56,093 nt of DNA, taken from NCBI GenBank assembly GCA_902593675.1, contig CACJJI010000007.1, forward strand, positions 1 to 56,093. Reading direction: 5' to 3'. Shown in pieces: positions 18,178 through 27,545 of this stretch; within the stretch, counting starts at the first letter, position 1, and each line of letters begins with the position of its first letter. The notes under the pieces were generated by a model. It was not told where the DNA came from and searched no databases. It was given only the letters and a program-made list of their open reading frames with translations. The stretch is from an uncultured SAR86 cluster bacterium (GTDB lineage: Bacteria > Pseudomonadota > Gammaproteobacteria > Magnimaribacterales > D2472). Both the position numbers and the translations under genes were made by a program.

Positions 18178-18714
18178 ATGATCTCTCAAGGTGGCATTAT
18201 TGATGTTGCAGAATTTTGTGCATCTCCGAATTTTGATGAAAGACCAAATAATGTTGCAGTTGATTTAATTGTCATACATGCTATTAGTCTCCCACCAGGT
18301 TTTTATAATACTCAGTTAATTAAAGATTTATTTTTAAACTGCTTAGATCCAGGAGAAGATGAGTTTTTAGAATCGATTAAGGATCTCAAAGTTTCTTCCC
18401 ATTTTTTAATAACACGTAAAGGAGAATTAATTCAGTTTGTGCCCACTCATAAGAGGGCTTGGCATGCTGGTATTTCTGCATACAAAGGCAGAGACAACTG
18501 CAATGACTTCTCAATTGGTATTGAGTTAGAGGGTTGTGATGAAGAGGGGTTTGAAAAGCCACAATATCATTCTTTATCAAGATTGATTAATTTTTTATCC
18601 ATAGATTTTAAAATTAAAAAACAAAATATCGTGGGTCATGCAGACATATCTCCAGGTAGAAAAACAGATCCAGGACCTTTATTTGACTGGACTTTATTAA
18701 AATCAATGTTATGA
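18178..18714 (+). CDS. ampD: 1,6-anhydro-N-acetylmuramyl-L-alanine amidase AmpD
   Basis: Cytoplasmic zinc amidase that removes the peptide from anhydro-muropeptides during peptidoglycan recycling. It is 178 aa, matching the family. Zinc ligands align in number with well-studied AmpD: His34 (VIHAISLPPG), His154 (GHADISPGRK) and Asp164 (KTDPGP), with catalytic Glu116 in SIGIELEG. It overlaps the AmpG-like permease by 4 bp, so importer of the substrate and processing enzyme are coupled. A six-codon out-of-frame mini-ORF (18161-18181) overlaps its start codon. Confidence 0.96.
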   Translation: MISQGGIIDVAEFCASPNFDERPNNVAVDLIVIHAISLPPGFYNTQLIKDLFLNCLDPGEDEFLESIKDLKVSSHFLITRKGELIQFVPTHKRAWHAGISAYKGRDNCNDFSIGIELEGCDEEGFEKPQYHSLSRLINFLSIDFKIKKQNIVGHADISPGRKTDPGPLFDWTLLKSML

Positions 18715-19955
18715 AAAGAAAGTTAATAGGTATTTTGTTGCTTGGTTTTGCCTCTGGTCTTCCTTATATGCTTGTTTTCTCAACTCTTACAGCTTGGCTA
18801 AGAGATGTAGGAATTTCTTTAACCGAAATTGGTTTTTTTGCTTGGTTAGTTCTTACATATTCCTTAAAATTTTTATGGGCACCATTTGTAGATAGATATT
18901 CAATACCAGGATTCAAATTTTTTGGAAAAAGAAGGGGATGGATTCTCTTTTCCCAATCAGTAATATTTTTATCATTAATTGGAATGAGTCTCATAGACCC
19001 ATTGCAAAATATTCAATTATTAGCACTGTTTGCTTTTCTTGCAGCTTTTTTTGGCTCAATACAAGATGTTGCAGTAGATGCCTTAAGAATCGAGATTGGT
19101 GAATTAAAAGAGCAAGGCGATCTAGCCGCTAGTTATCAGTTAGGGTATCGAGTTGCAATTCTTGTCGCTACATCGATGGCATTAATTTTTGCTGATTTAT
19201 ATAGCTGGTCTTATGTATATCAATTAATGGGTATTCTTATGTTGATAGGATCGGCAGGAGCATTGATATGTTACGAACCAAATAATCAAGAAATTGCTAT
19301 TTTAAGATTTGATGAAGCTCTTTTTGAAGCTTTTAAAGATTTTTTCAATCGTTTCGGCTTATGGTCTGCGGCTCTCCTTTTATTAATAATCTCTACATAT
19401 AGGCTTACTGATATTGTTATGGGACCTATGGCTATGCCTTTTTATTTAGACCTGGGATTTTCAAAAACTGAAATAGGAGCCCTTGTAAAAACGATTGCTC
19501 TTTTTGGATCAGTTGTTGGTTTTTTCATTGGTGGCTTATTAATAAAAAGAATTTCTTTGTTTAATGCGCTGCTATTTGGGGGTATATGCGTTTTATCCAC
19601 GAATTTATTTTTTGCTTATGTTGCAACTGCTCAAGCAAATATTTCTCTTCTATCTTTAATTGTTGGCTTGGATAGCTTTGCAGCAGGCTTGGTGGGGACA
19701 ATAAATATTGCTTTTTTAACCAGCTTGGTTTCGAAGAAATTTACTGCTGTACAGTACGCTATGTTGACATCATTTATGATGCTTCCAGGAAAATTTTTTA
19801 GTGGTTTTTCAGGCGTTCTAGCTGACTATTATGTATCTACCTCATCTCTAGAAAGTGGTTGGGCATACTTTTTTTATACTACCTCTGCTATGTCCATCCC
19901 TGCACTATTATTAATTATGATATACAAAAAAAACTATGCAACTAATTCAGTATAG
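18711..19955 (+). CDS. ampG: AmpG-like muropeptide MFS permease
   Basis: A 414-aa major facilitator protein with about 12 membrane segments. Features shared with AmpG are GFASGLPYMLVFSTLTAWLRD at the N-terminus, WAPFVDRY, GRRxGW-like KRRGWI, and SIQDVAVDALRIE. AmpG imports GlcNAc-anhydro-muropeptides. Coupling to ampD by a 4-bp overlap supports the role. It is shorter than the E. coli protein (491 aa), which has extra C-terminal helices. The 3' end overlaps the VanZ-like gene by 20 bp. Confidence 0.9.
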   Translation: MKRKLIGILLLGFASGLPYMLVFSTLTAWLRDVGISLTEIGFFAWLVLTYSLKFLWAPFVDRYSIPGFKFFGKRRGWILFSQSVIFLSLIGMSLIDPLQNIQLLALFAFLAAFFGSIQDVAVDALRIEIGELKEQGDLAASYQLGYRVAILVATSMALIFADLYSWSYVYQLMGILMLIGSAGALICYEPNNQEIAILRFDEALFEAFKDFFNRFGLWSAALLLLIISTYRLTDIVMGPMAMPFYLDLGFSKTEIGALVKTIALFGSVVGFFIGGLLIKRISLFNALLFGGICVLSTNLFFAYVATAQANISLLSLIVGLDSFAAGLVGTINIAFLTSLVSKKFTAVQYAMLTSFMMLPGKFFSGFSGVLADYYVSTSSLESGWAYFFYTTSAMSIPALLLIMIYKKNYATNSV

Positions 19956-20286
19956 TTTTAGGCTTATTCTTATAATCTCTATAATATTTATATCAATTCT
20001 TTCCGTTCAGGAGATTGAGGTCCAATCCTCAGTTAACTTTATTGATAAATTACTTCATTTTTTTTGTTTTTTATATTTAATTATTATCACCTGGTTGAGC
20101 AGAATTATTTCCAAGGAATTATGGCTTTATGTTATAGTCCTCGCCTACGGAATTTTGATTGAGATAATTCAGATATATATACCATATCGATCTTTTGAAA
20201 TTTTAGATATTTTTGCTGATTTCTTAGGAATTTTAGTTGGAATTTTCTTCATAAATTTCTTAAAAGATTTATATCCGAACTATTGA
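19936..20286 (+). CDS. VanZ-like family membrane protein
   Basis: A 116-aa membrane protein with about four hydrophobic helices. The VanZ pattern is visible: FIDKLLHFFCF (Asp-Lys...His) near residue 36, then GILIEIIQIYIP.R, and DIFADFLGILVG. Distant relatives affect teicoplanin resistance, but the biochemical function of the family is not established. The start lies inside the end of the AmpG-like gene, so it may belong to the same cell-wall unit. It is short even for the family. Confidence 0.75.
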   Translation: MQLIQYSFRLILIISIIFISILSVQEIEVQSSVNFIDKLLHFFCFLYLIIITWLSRIISKELWLYVIVLAYGILIEIIQIYIPYRSFEILDIFADFLGILVGIFFINFLKDLYPNY

Positions 20287-20367
20287 ATTAATTTTTTTAA
20301 GCCATAAATAACATCTAGCCTTTAGTTATAGGGGAAAATTGTTATTTTTTAAAGCAGGAGATTTGCA

Positions 20368-20655
20368 ATGAAATTGAAACCTTTACACGATAAAGTTTTA
20401 GTTAAAAGAACAGATGAAGAACAAACCACACCTGGTGGAATTGTTTTACCTGGTTCAGCCACCGAAAAGCCTTCTCAAGGTGAGGTTGTTGCTGTTGGGC
20501 CTGGTAAGAGACAGGATAATGGAGAGGTTGCTCCAATGGGCGTTAAAGTTGGCGACTTGGTGATATTTGGTCAGTATGGCGGCAATGAAGTAAAAATTGA
20601 TGGCGATGAATATCTTATGCTCAGCGAAAGCGATATTTACGGCATTTTCAGTTAA
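20368..20655 (+). CDS. groES: Co-chaperonin GroES
   Basis: Heptameric lid of the GroEL chamber, 95 aa. It starts [14 protein letters not shown] and has the mobile loop [12 protein letters not shown] (residues ~21-32) that binds GroEL, then [18 protein letters not shown] is at 20356-20361. It is followed 33 bp later by groEL in one operon. I see no CIRCE element and no convincing sigma-32 promoter in the 81 bp upstream. Confidence 0.98.
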   Translation: MKLKPLHDKVLVKRTDEEQTTPGGIVLPGSATEKPSQGEVVAVGPGKRQDNGEVAPMGVKVGDLVIFGQYGGNEVKIDGDEYLMLSESDIYGIFS

Positions 20656-20676
20656 AAAAATTTAATTAATAATTAG

Positions 20677-22341
<1,665 letters not shown>

Positions 22342-22360
22342 GCCATTTTCAAAAATATAA

Positions 22361-22391
22361 AAAAAACGGGGTTTCTTCCCCGTTTTTTTTT
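22361..22391 (+). terminator. Rho-independent terminator of groESL
   Basis: An 11-bp perfect stem, A6CGGGG paired with CCCCGT6 (22361-22371 with 22378-22388), closes the 6-base loop TTTCTT. A run of nine T (22383-22391) ends the structure. It lies 20 bp after the groEL stop and ends the chaperonin operon. The A-run makes it potentially active on both strands, but no minus-strand gene arrives from the right here. Confidence 0.93.
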
Positions 22392-22442
22392 GCAAGATAT
22401 ATAATTATTTAATCACAACTTTATTTATATAGGAGTTTGAAT

Positions 22443-23072
22443 ATGGAAGCGTATCTAGGAACAGTTCTAATCAGATTTGCTCACATTCTTTTTGGGGTGC
22501 TTTGGATAGGACTGCTTTATTATTTTAATTTTGTCCAAACAGAATACTTCAAAGAGTCAGAAGCCTCTGCAAAGTCAGATGTAGTTCAGAAACTAGTCCC
22601 AAATGCGCTTTGGTATTTTAGATGGGCTGCAGCGTTTACATTTTTAACTGGCTTATATTTACTGTATTGGTTAAGTATTACAGTTAATGTTGGTATTGTA
22701 TTAGGTGCAGTAATGGGAACTGTAATGGCTGCGAACGTTTGGTTTGTAATATGGCCTAATCAAAAGAAAGTTATTGCGGGTGCTCCTGACGCAGCTGAAG
22801 CCGGAGCAAAAGCAGGATTAGCCTCACGCACTAATACTTTGTTTTCATTACCAATGCTTTACTTGATGGTTTATTCAGCTCATGGTGGCGGTTTGCCAAT
22901 GATTGCTGAAACTAGCATGAATAACCTTTGGATAGGTTTAGCAATTATTTTGCTAATTGAGGCAAATGCATTATTTGGAAAAATGAATGCAATGATTACT
23001 TCTGTAAAGGCAGTTATCCACTCAAGTTTAGCTCTTACAGTAATATTTGGATTATTGGTTCATTATTTGTAA
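22443..23072 (+). CDS. PuuD-like (Urate_ox_N) integral membrane protein
   Basis: A 209-aa membrane protein with about six hydrophobic helices. It resembles the membrane domain of urate hydroxylase PuuD: IRFAHILFGVLWIGLLYYFNFVQ-type start with His and Trp, WPNQKKVIAG, and SRTNTLFSLPMLYLM. The cytochrome c domain of full PuuD is missing, so urate oxidation is not shown; stand-alone copies are common in marine Proteobacteria and their role is unknown. I chose ATG at 22443 because AGGAG at 22431-22435 is correctly spaced; an in-frame TTG at 22437 would add two residues and is too close to that site. It lies between two terminators as a single-gene unit. Confidence 0.75.
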   Translation: MEAYLGTVLIRFAHILFGVLWIGLLYYFNFVQTEYFKESEASAKSDVVQKLVPNALWYFRWAAAFTFLTGLYLLYWLSITVNVGIVLGAVMGTVMAANVWFVIWPNQKKVIAGAPDAAEAGAKAGLASRTNTLFSLPMLYLMVYSAHGGGLPMIAETSMNNLWIGLAIILLIEANALFGKMNAMITSVKAVIHSSLALTVIFGLLVHYL

Positions 23073-23088
23073 TTCTTAGAAATTTTAT

Positions 23089-23118
23089 AAAAAGGAGAGC
23101 TTAGCTCTCCTTTTTTTT
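23089..23118. terminator. Bidirectional terminator between the PuuD-like gene and the CBS gene
   Basis: Stem A5GGAGAGC / GCTCTCCT5 with loop TTA, followed by eight T on the plus strand (23111-23118) and an A-run on the left that supplies U residues for minus-strand transcripts. The two genes converge here. The right arm is also coding: it specifies the last residues of the CBS-domain protein, and its stop codon TAA (minus strand) is the loop. Confidence 0.88.
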
Positions 23119-24354
23119 AATTTTTACTTTTTCAATAGAATTATCCACAATGCTCAAAATTTCTATTCTGTAGGAATTAATTTCTAGGCAAACATTTTCT
23201 TGAGGAATTTGGTCAAGGTAATCAGTGATTGTGCCATTGATGGTTTTAGAACCATCCTCATCAATATCCCAATCCATAAAATTATTTAATTCCCTAACCT
23301 TTGAGTTGCCATCAGCAATAACCGAACCATCTTTTTTTACAAGAAACTCTTTTTCTAAATCTGCTTTAGCAGCACCAAATTTTCCAACTATCTCGGTAAA
23401 AATATCTTCCATTGTCAAAAGGCCTTGTATTTCACCATACTCATCAACCACCAATGAAAGATTATTATCTTGTTTTTGGAACTGGCTGAGCTGAGTTGAG
23501 ATAGTTGTAGTTAGAGATATAAATGTTGTATCAAAAAGAATATTTTTAACATCATTTCCAGCTTCAAGAGCTTCTATAAATTGATGCGAATCTTTCAGAT
23601 GTAGCATACCAATTATGTGATCAATGGATTTTTTAAAAACTGGCAATCTGCTGTAATAAGATGAACGAATTATTTTTTGAGCAACTTCAATGTTTTGTGT
23701 GATATCTATTCCAATAATTTCAGCATGAGGCGTCATGATATCTTCAACTGTTAGCTCTTCCATGCCTAAGATTGACGAAAGCATTTCTCTGGATTGATTT
23801 GGGATTAAGTCACCATGCTCTTTAAGTAATGTCCTTAATTCATCTGAGTTTAAATTATCGTTCGTAGCTGATTGCATTGGATCAACATTAAATATCCGAA
23901 GTATTCTTGAGCTAAGAATATTAGTTAACCAAACCAAGGGCTTAAATATAATTACTAATACTTTTAGAAGCCATGAGGATTTAGTTGCAAAATTTTCTGG
24001 ATACACACTGGCAATGGTTTTTGGGGTTATTTCAGAAAAAATTAAGATAACAAGAGTTAAAATAATTGATCCAAGTAATACATTTCCATCAAAATAATCA
24101 ATCATTATTATTGTAACTATTGCTGAGGCCAAAATATTGGCAAAATTATTACCAATCAATATTGATGCAAGTAATATATCTGGCCTTTGTAGCAATCTCA
24201 GAGCCCTCATAGCTCCCTTAGAGCCCTTGGACAAGTTCCTTAATTTAACTTTATTAGATGCCATCATCCCAGTTTCAGAGCCAGATGAGAAAGCCGAGAA
24301 TATCAATAGCACAAATAGCGCTAAGAATAGGAAAGAAATAGAATTAGTGCTCAA
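23101..24354 (-). CDS. DUF21/CBS/CorC_HlyC membrane protein (CorB/YfjD-like)
   Basis: A 417-aa CNNM/CorB-type protein. The N-terminal DUF21 membrane domain (residues ~5-180, start FSSGSETGMMASNK) is followed by two CBS domains (about 195-320; motif VEDIMTPHAEI and later LSLVVDEYGEIQGLLTMEDI) and a C-terminal CorC/HlyC domain with GTITDYLD. Relatives take part in Mg2+ or Co2+ transport or resistance. The start is TTG at 24354, which gives the complete first helix; the first ATG would cut it away. It lies 7 bp behind the YpjD-like gene, the same pair as yfjD-ypjD in E. coli. Confidence 0.9.
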   Translation of the reverse strand: MSTNSISFLFLALFVLLIFSAFSSGSETGMMASNKVKLRNLSKGSKGAMRALRLLQRPDILLASILIGNNFANILASAIVTIIMIDYFDGNVLLGSIILTLVILIFSEITPKTIASVYPENFATKSSWLLKVLVIIFKPLVWLTNILSSRILRIFNVDPMQSATNDNLNSDELRTLLKEHGDLIPNQSREMLSSILGMEELTVEDIMTPHAEIIGIDITQNIEVAQKIIRSSYYSRLPVFKKSIDHIIGMLHLKDSHQFIEALEAGNDVKNILFDTTFISLTTTISTQLSQFQKQDNNLSLVVDEYGEIQGLLTMEDIFTEIVGKFGAAKADLEKEFLVKKDGSVIADGNSKVRELNNFMDWDIDEDGSKTINGTITDYLDQIPQENVCLEINSYRIEILSIVDNSIEKVKIKKKES

Positions 24355-24361
24355 GAAGAAT

Positions 24362-24925
24362 TTATAAGTAGTTTATTAAAATAATTGAATTACCAAAATA
24401 TGCCAAAAGGACCATAGCAAAAGAAAGAATGGTTCCTCTAACTGCGTATCGTACCTTCAGGTTGGCATATTTTACCCCTAAAAACGTAAGCATATAAATA
24501 ATTAAAGCAAATGCTGTAAAGACAATTTTAAATATTAATTCTAAATCAAGCTCACCAAGAACCATTAGCCCAGTAATAAGCGATAACACTATACCACCAA
24601 GGCCCAATCCAATTAAAATAAATATTTCGTTATATTCTCTTTCTACAGACTTAGCATTAGAACCAATCTCGCCTTTTTTGATCTTTGTAATGTGTCTTTC
24701 AAGTAATGTTGTTTCCAAAAAAGTAACAATCAGTATCACTATGCTAAAGCTTGTAGCGGAAATATGTAGTCCCAAAATAGAAATACCCTTTGAAGATGTT
24801 GAGAAGCTAATTATCACCAGCAAAGCCAAGGATAGCCCTACATAAACCTGTTTTGATGACTTCAGCAAAGTTCTTGATATGAAATAGCTTACTAAAGCAA
24901 TTAGCGTAGTTATTGGAAATGACAC
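24362..24925 (-). CDS. YpjD/CcsA-like membrane protein, shortened
   Basis: A 187-aa protein with about six membrane helices. The N-terminus (FPITTLIALVSYF) and the second half (SVEREYNEIF... and LAYFGNSIIL at the end) match the layout of the E. coli inner-membrane protein YpjD (cytochrome c assembly CcsA-like, 263 aa). About 75 residues between them are missing. Of the histidines usual in the family only one (LGLHISATSF) is evident; the position near the last helices is Lys-Tyr rather than His. The start is GTG at 24925 by alignment. Position next to the CorB-like gene and the rpsP operon supports the assignment. Confidence 0.65.
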   Translation of the reverse strand: MSFPITTLIALVSYFISRTLLKSSKQVYVGLSLALLVIISFSTSSKGISILGLHISATSFSIVILIVTFLETTLLERHITKIKKGEIGSNAKSVEREYNEIFILIGLGLGGIVLSLITGLMVLGELDLELIFKIVFTAFALIIYMLTFLGVKYANLKVRYAVRGTILSFAMVLLAYFGNSIILINYL

Positions 24926-25025
24926 AATCTTATTTTTTTGTAATCTTTATATATTAACACTATCAAATTCGTCAAGGTTAACCTAAAATACACACCTTTT
25001 TATTAATACATAAATTATTTTTATT

Positions 25026-25637
25026 ATGGTAGTAGTTAGACTTGCAAAAAGTGGAGCCAAAAAGAACCCTTATTACTTTATAACGGTAGCCGACTCCAGA
25101 AAACCTAGAGATGGTGCTTTCATTGAGCGCTTAGGCTTTTTTAATCCCTCAGCAAAGGGATCTGAAGAAAGAATGAGGTTTAATGTAGATAGATTAGATC
25201 ATTGGATTTCTCAAGGAGCACAACTCTCGGATAAGGTAAAAGAATTAGCAAAAGATGCAAGGCTATCTCCAGACGAGCTTCAGGCAAAACTAGATGCTAA
25301 AAAAGACCGAAGAGCACAAAAGAAAGAGGCAATCAAAGCACAGAAGATTGCTGAATTAGAAGCCAAAGCCAAAGAAGCAGCTGAAGAAGAGGCAGCAGCT
25401 GAAGAAGCCCCAGCAGAAGAACCAGTAGCTGAAGAAGCAGCCCCTGCAGAAGAGGAAGCTCCAGCTGAAGAAGAAGCAGCCCCAGCAGAAGAGGAAGCTC
25501 AAGCTGAAGAAGAAGCAGCCCCAGCAGAAGAACCAGTAGCTGAAGAAGCAGCCCCAGCAGAAGAGGAAGCTCCAGCAGAAGAGGAAGCTCCAGCTGAAGA
25601 ATCTGAAGAAGAACCTTCAGATGATGAGAAAAAATAA
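25026..25637 (+). CDS. rpsP: 30S ribosomal protein S16 with long acidic C-terminal extension
   Basis: Residues 1-82 are a normal S16: [39 protein letters not shown], and a helix region ending near [13 protein letters not shown] Lys/Ala-rich linker (83-115) follows, then about 88 residues made almost only of Glu, Ala, Pro and Val. S16 is usually about 80-90 aa, so this 203-aa protein is more than doubled. The tail is encoded by tandem repeats (see the repeat entry) but stays in frame and ends with a stop inside rimM, so it is not a frameshift. It begins the rpsP-rimM-trmD-rplS operon. Confidence 0.95.
   Translation: MVVVRLAKSGAKKNPYYFITVADSRKPRDGAFIERLGFFNPSAKGSEERMRFNVDRLDHWISQGAQLSDKVKELAKDARLSPDELQAKLDAKKDRRAQKKEAIKAQKIAELEAKAKEAAEEEAAAEEAPAEEPVAEEAAPAEEEAPAEEEAAPAEEEAQAEEEAAPAEEPVAEEAAPAEEEAPAEEEAPAEESEEEPSDDEKK
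25371..25634 (+). repeat. Internal tandem repeats encoding the Glu/Ala/Pro tail of S16
   Basis: Low-complexity coding repeats built from GAAGAAGCAGCCCCAGCAG-type units. The clearest pair is 25408-25465 and 25519-25576: 58 bp, offset 111 bp (37 codons), with a single mismatch (25445 T against 25556 A). All units are multiples of three, so length changes keep the frame. This pattern is expected from slipped-strand or unequal recombination. Confidence 0.9.
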
Positions 25638-26160
25638 TACAATAGATCTTTCGCTATTTATCCTCATTGCCAAAGTAGGCAAGACAAGGGGTCTAAAGGG
25701 AGAATTTTTTCTAAGATCATTTGCTCAAAATCAAGAAACACTTTTTTCATTTAAAAAATTCTATGCTCTTTCATCATCCACTATGGAGGAAGTGAATTTT
25801 GAATATATGAAAGAAAGCAATTCAAATATTATAGCGAAACTTAAATCTTTTAATGATATTGATGAAATTAAAGCATTTGGCCAAAAGGATATTTATATTC
25901 TCAAATCAGAGCTCCCATCACTAGAGAGTGATGAGGTCTATTGGTTTGAACTAGAAGGAATGGAGATCATAAATCTTGAAGGTCAACATCTCGGTCTTGT
26001 TCATGAGGTCAGTAATTTTGGAGCTAATGATGTTCTTGTTGTAAAGCCTGCTAAAAAACAATTGAAAAATATTTTGATACCGTTCATAAAGAACAGAGTG
26101 ATAATTTCAATTGAAAAATCAAAAAATTCTATATTAGTTGACTGGCAGGAGGATTATTAA
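25621..26160 (+). CDS. rimM: Ribosome maturation factor RimM
   Basis: Assembly factor for the 30S head that binds S19, 179 aa. The N-terminal domain shows [19 protein letters not shown]; the PRC-barrel half shows [29 protein letters not shown] and [11 protein letters not shown]. The start at 25621 (ATGATG) overlaps the end of rpsP by 17 bp. The next gene, trmD, follows after 5 bp, the standard order. Confidence 0.95.
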   Translation: MMRKNNTIDLSLFILIAKVGKTRGLKGEFFLRSFAQNQETLFSFKKFYALSSSTMEEVNFEYMKESNSNIIAKLKSFNDIDEIKAFGQKDIYILKSELPSLESDEVYWFELEGMEIINLEGQHLGLVHEVSNFGANDVLVVKPAKKQLKNILIPFIKNRVIISIEKSKNSILVDWQEDY

Positions 26161-26165
26161 GCCTG

Positions 26166-26897
26166 ATGAATATAAATATCATCACTTTATTCCCTGAAAT
26201 ATTTGAAGCATTAAACTATGGTTTGCTCGGTCAAGCCATAGAAAGGGAAGATATAAAAATTAATATATTTAATTTACGAGAACATCAAATTAATAAACAT
26301 GGCCAAGTTGATGATAAGCCATATGGAGGAGGGCAAGGCATGGTACTGATGGCCGAGCCTCTAGAGAAGTCACTTAATGATATTCCCACTAATTTATTAG
26401 GCAGAGTAATCAATCTTTCTCCACAAGGAAGCCTTTTAAATCATCAAAAAGCTAAAGAATTATCTTCTTTATCAACTATCACTATTATCTCAGGAAGGTA
26501 TGAAGGAATTGATGAAAGATTCATTTCACAATATGTTGATGAGGAAATTTCAATTGGTGATTTTGTTTTAAGTGGAGGAGAATTTGCTGCCTTGAGTCTC
26601 ATAGACTCTTTATCAAGATTTATTCCTGGAGTAATCGGAAATAAACAATCTGTTGATCAGGACTCATTGAGCCAAGGTTTTTTAAAGGGACCTGTGTTTA
26701 CTAGGCCAGAAAATTTTAACTCAAAGTCAGTTCCAGAGGTGTTGTTGTCAGGAGATCATAAAAAAATACAAGAATGGAAAGATGACCAAGCTTTAATAAG
26801 AACTTTTAAAAGAAGACCTGAATTATTAAAAAGTGTAAAATTAACAAAAAAACAAAAAAAACTCTTGGAAGATTTAGCTTCTAAGCGTATCCTATAG
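26166..26897 (+). CDS. trmD: tRNA (guanine-N1-)-methyltransferase
   Basis: SPOUT methyltransferase that makes m1G37 in tRNAs and prevents frameshifting. It is 243 aa. Motifs seen are [26 protein letters not shown], the trefoil knot [12 protein letters not shown], and [12 protein letters not shown]. It lies between rimM and rplS in the conserved operon. Confidence 0.97.
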   Translation: MNINIITLFPEIFEALNYGLLGQAIEREDIKINIFNLREHQINKHGQVDDKPYGGGQGMVLMAEPLEKSLNDIPTNLLGRVINLSPQGSLLNHQKAKELSSLSTITIISGRYEGIDERFISQYVDEEISIGDFVLSGGEFAALSLIDSLSRFIPGVIGNKQSVDQDSLSQGFLKGPVFTRPENFNSKSVPEVLLSGDHKKIQEWKDDQALIRTFKRRPELLKSVKLTKKQKKLLEDLASKRIL

Positions 26898-26917
26898 CTC
26901 ATTTTTTAGGCAAAATC

Positions 26918-27541
26918 ATGGCAGACAAAGATAACGAAAATTTAGATGCAACAACAGCTGAAAATGTTGATGCAAAAGAAACTGTTTCAGAGGAACCTTC
27001 AACTGAAGATACATCAGTAGAAGCATCAGAATCCTCTGAGGCTTCGTCTGAAGAGTCAGTAGCTGAAGAGGTCCCTGCGGAGGAAGACCAAGCAACAGAA
27101 GTTCTTTCAGAGGAGGCATCTGCCTCTGATGAAGCATCGGCAGATGATCAGTCAGAAGATGAAGCTGCTCCTGTAACTACTGACGAAAAAACGCCTGCAC
27201 AAATCATCGAATCCTTTGAAGCAAGCCAATTAAAAGATGATATTCCTTCATTTAGACCTGGTGATACGGTTGTAGTATCTGTCAAGGTTAGAGAAGGAGA
27301 CAGAACCAGACTTCAAGCTTTTGAAGGGGTGGTCATGAATATTAAAAATGCTGGCTTAAATTCTGCTTTTATAGTTAGAAAAATATCTAGTGGCATTGGC
27401 GTTGAAAGAACCTTTCAACTCCACAGTCCTATGATTGACTCTATTACCGTCAAAAGAAAAGGGGATGTTAGACAGGCGAAGCTCTATTACCTCAGAGAAA
27501 GATCTGGAAGATCAGCAAGAATCAAAGAAAGATTAGACTAA
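26918..27541 (+). CDS. rplS: 50S ribosomal protein L19 with acidic N-terminal extension
   Basis: Residues ~94-207 are a complete L19: [44 protein letters not shown], and a C-terminal RRGKVRRAKLYYLR-like stretch. Ahead of it lie 93 residues dominated by Glu, Asp, Ser, Ala and Thr, with almost no Lys after the first 20. Normal L19 is about 115 aa. ATG at 26918 has AGG at a good distance, and no ATG, GTG or TTG with a good SD lies near residue 90, so the extension appears to be translated. It is the second acidic extension in the same operon. Confidence 0.93.
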   Translation: MADKDNENLDATTAENVDAKETVSEEPSTEDTSVEASESSEASSEESVAEEVPAEEDQATEVLSEEASASDEASADDQSEDEAAPVTTDEKTPAQIIESFEASQLKDDIPSFRPGDTVVVSVKVREGDRTRLQAFEGVVMNIKNAGLNSAFIVRKISSGIGVERTFQLHSPMIDSITVKRKGDVRQAKLYYLRERSGRSARIKERLD

Positions 27542-27545
27542 ACAT

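Noticed and set aside
18161-18181. Six-codon mini-ORF overlapping the ampD start
   Set aside because: Too short to judge; could couple translation but no supporting signal such as rare codons or a hairpin was seen.
20287-20367. CIRCE element or sigma-32 promoter before groES
   Set aside because: No TTAGCACTC inverted repeat, and no CTTGAA/CCCCAT pair with the right spacing was found.
22437-22442. TTG at 22437 as start of the PuuD-like gene
   Set aside because: It is only one base from the AGGAG site; ATG at 22443 has normal spacing.
25371-25634. CRISPR-like or mobile repeat array
   Set aside because: The repeats are contiguous, in frame and code for the S16 tail; there are no unique spacers.
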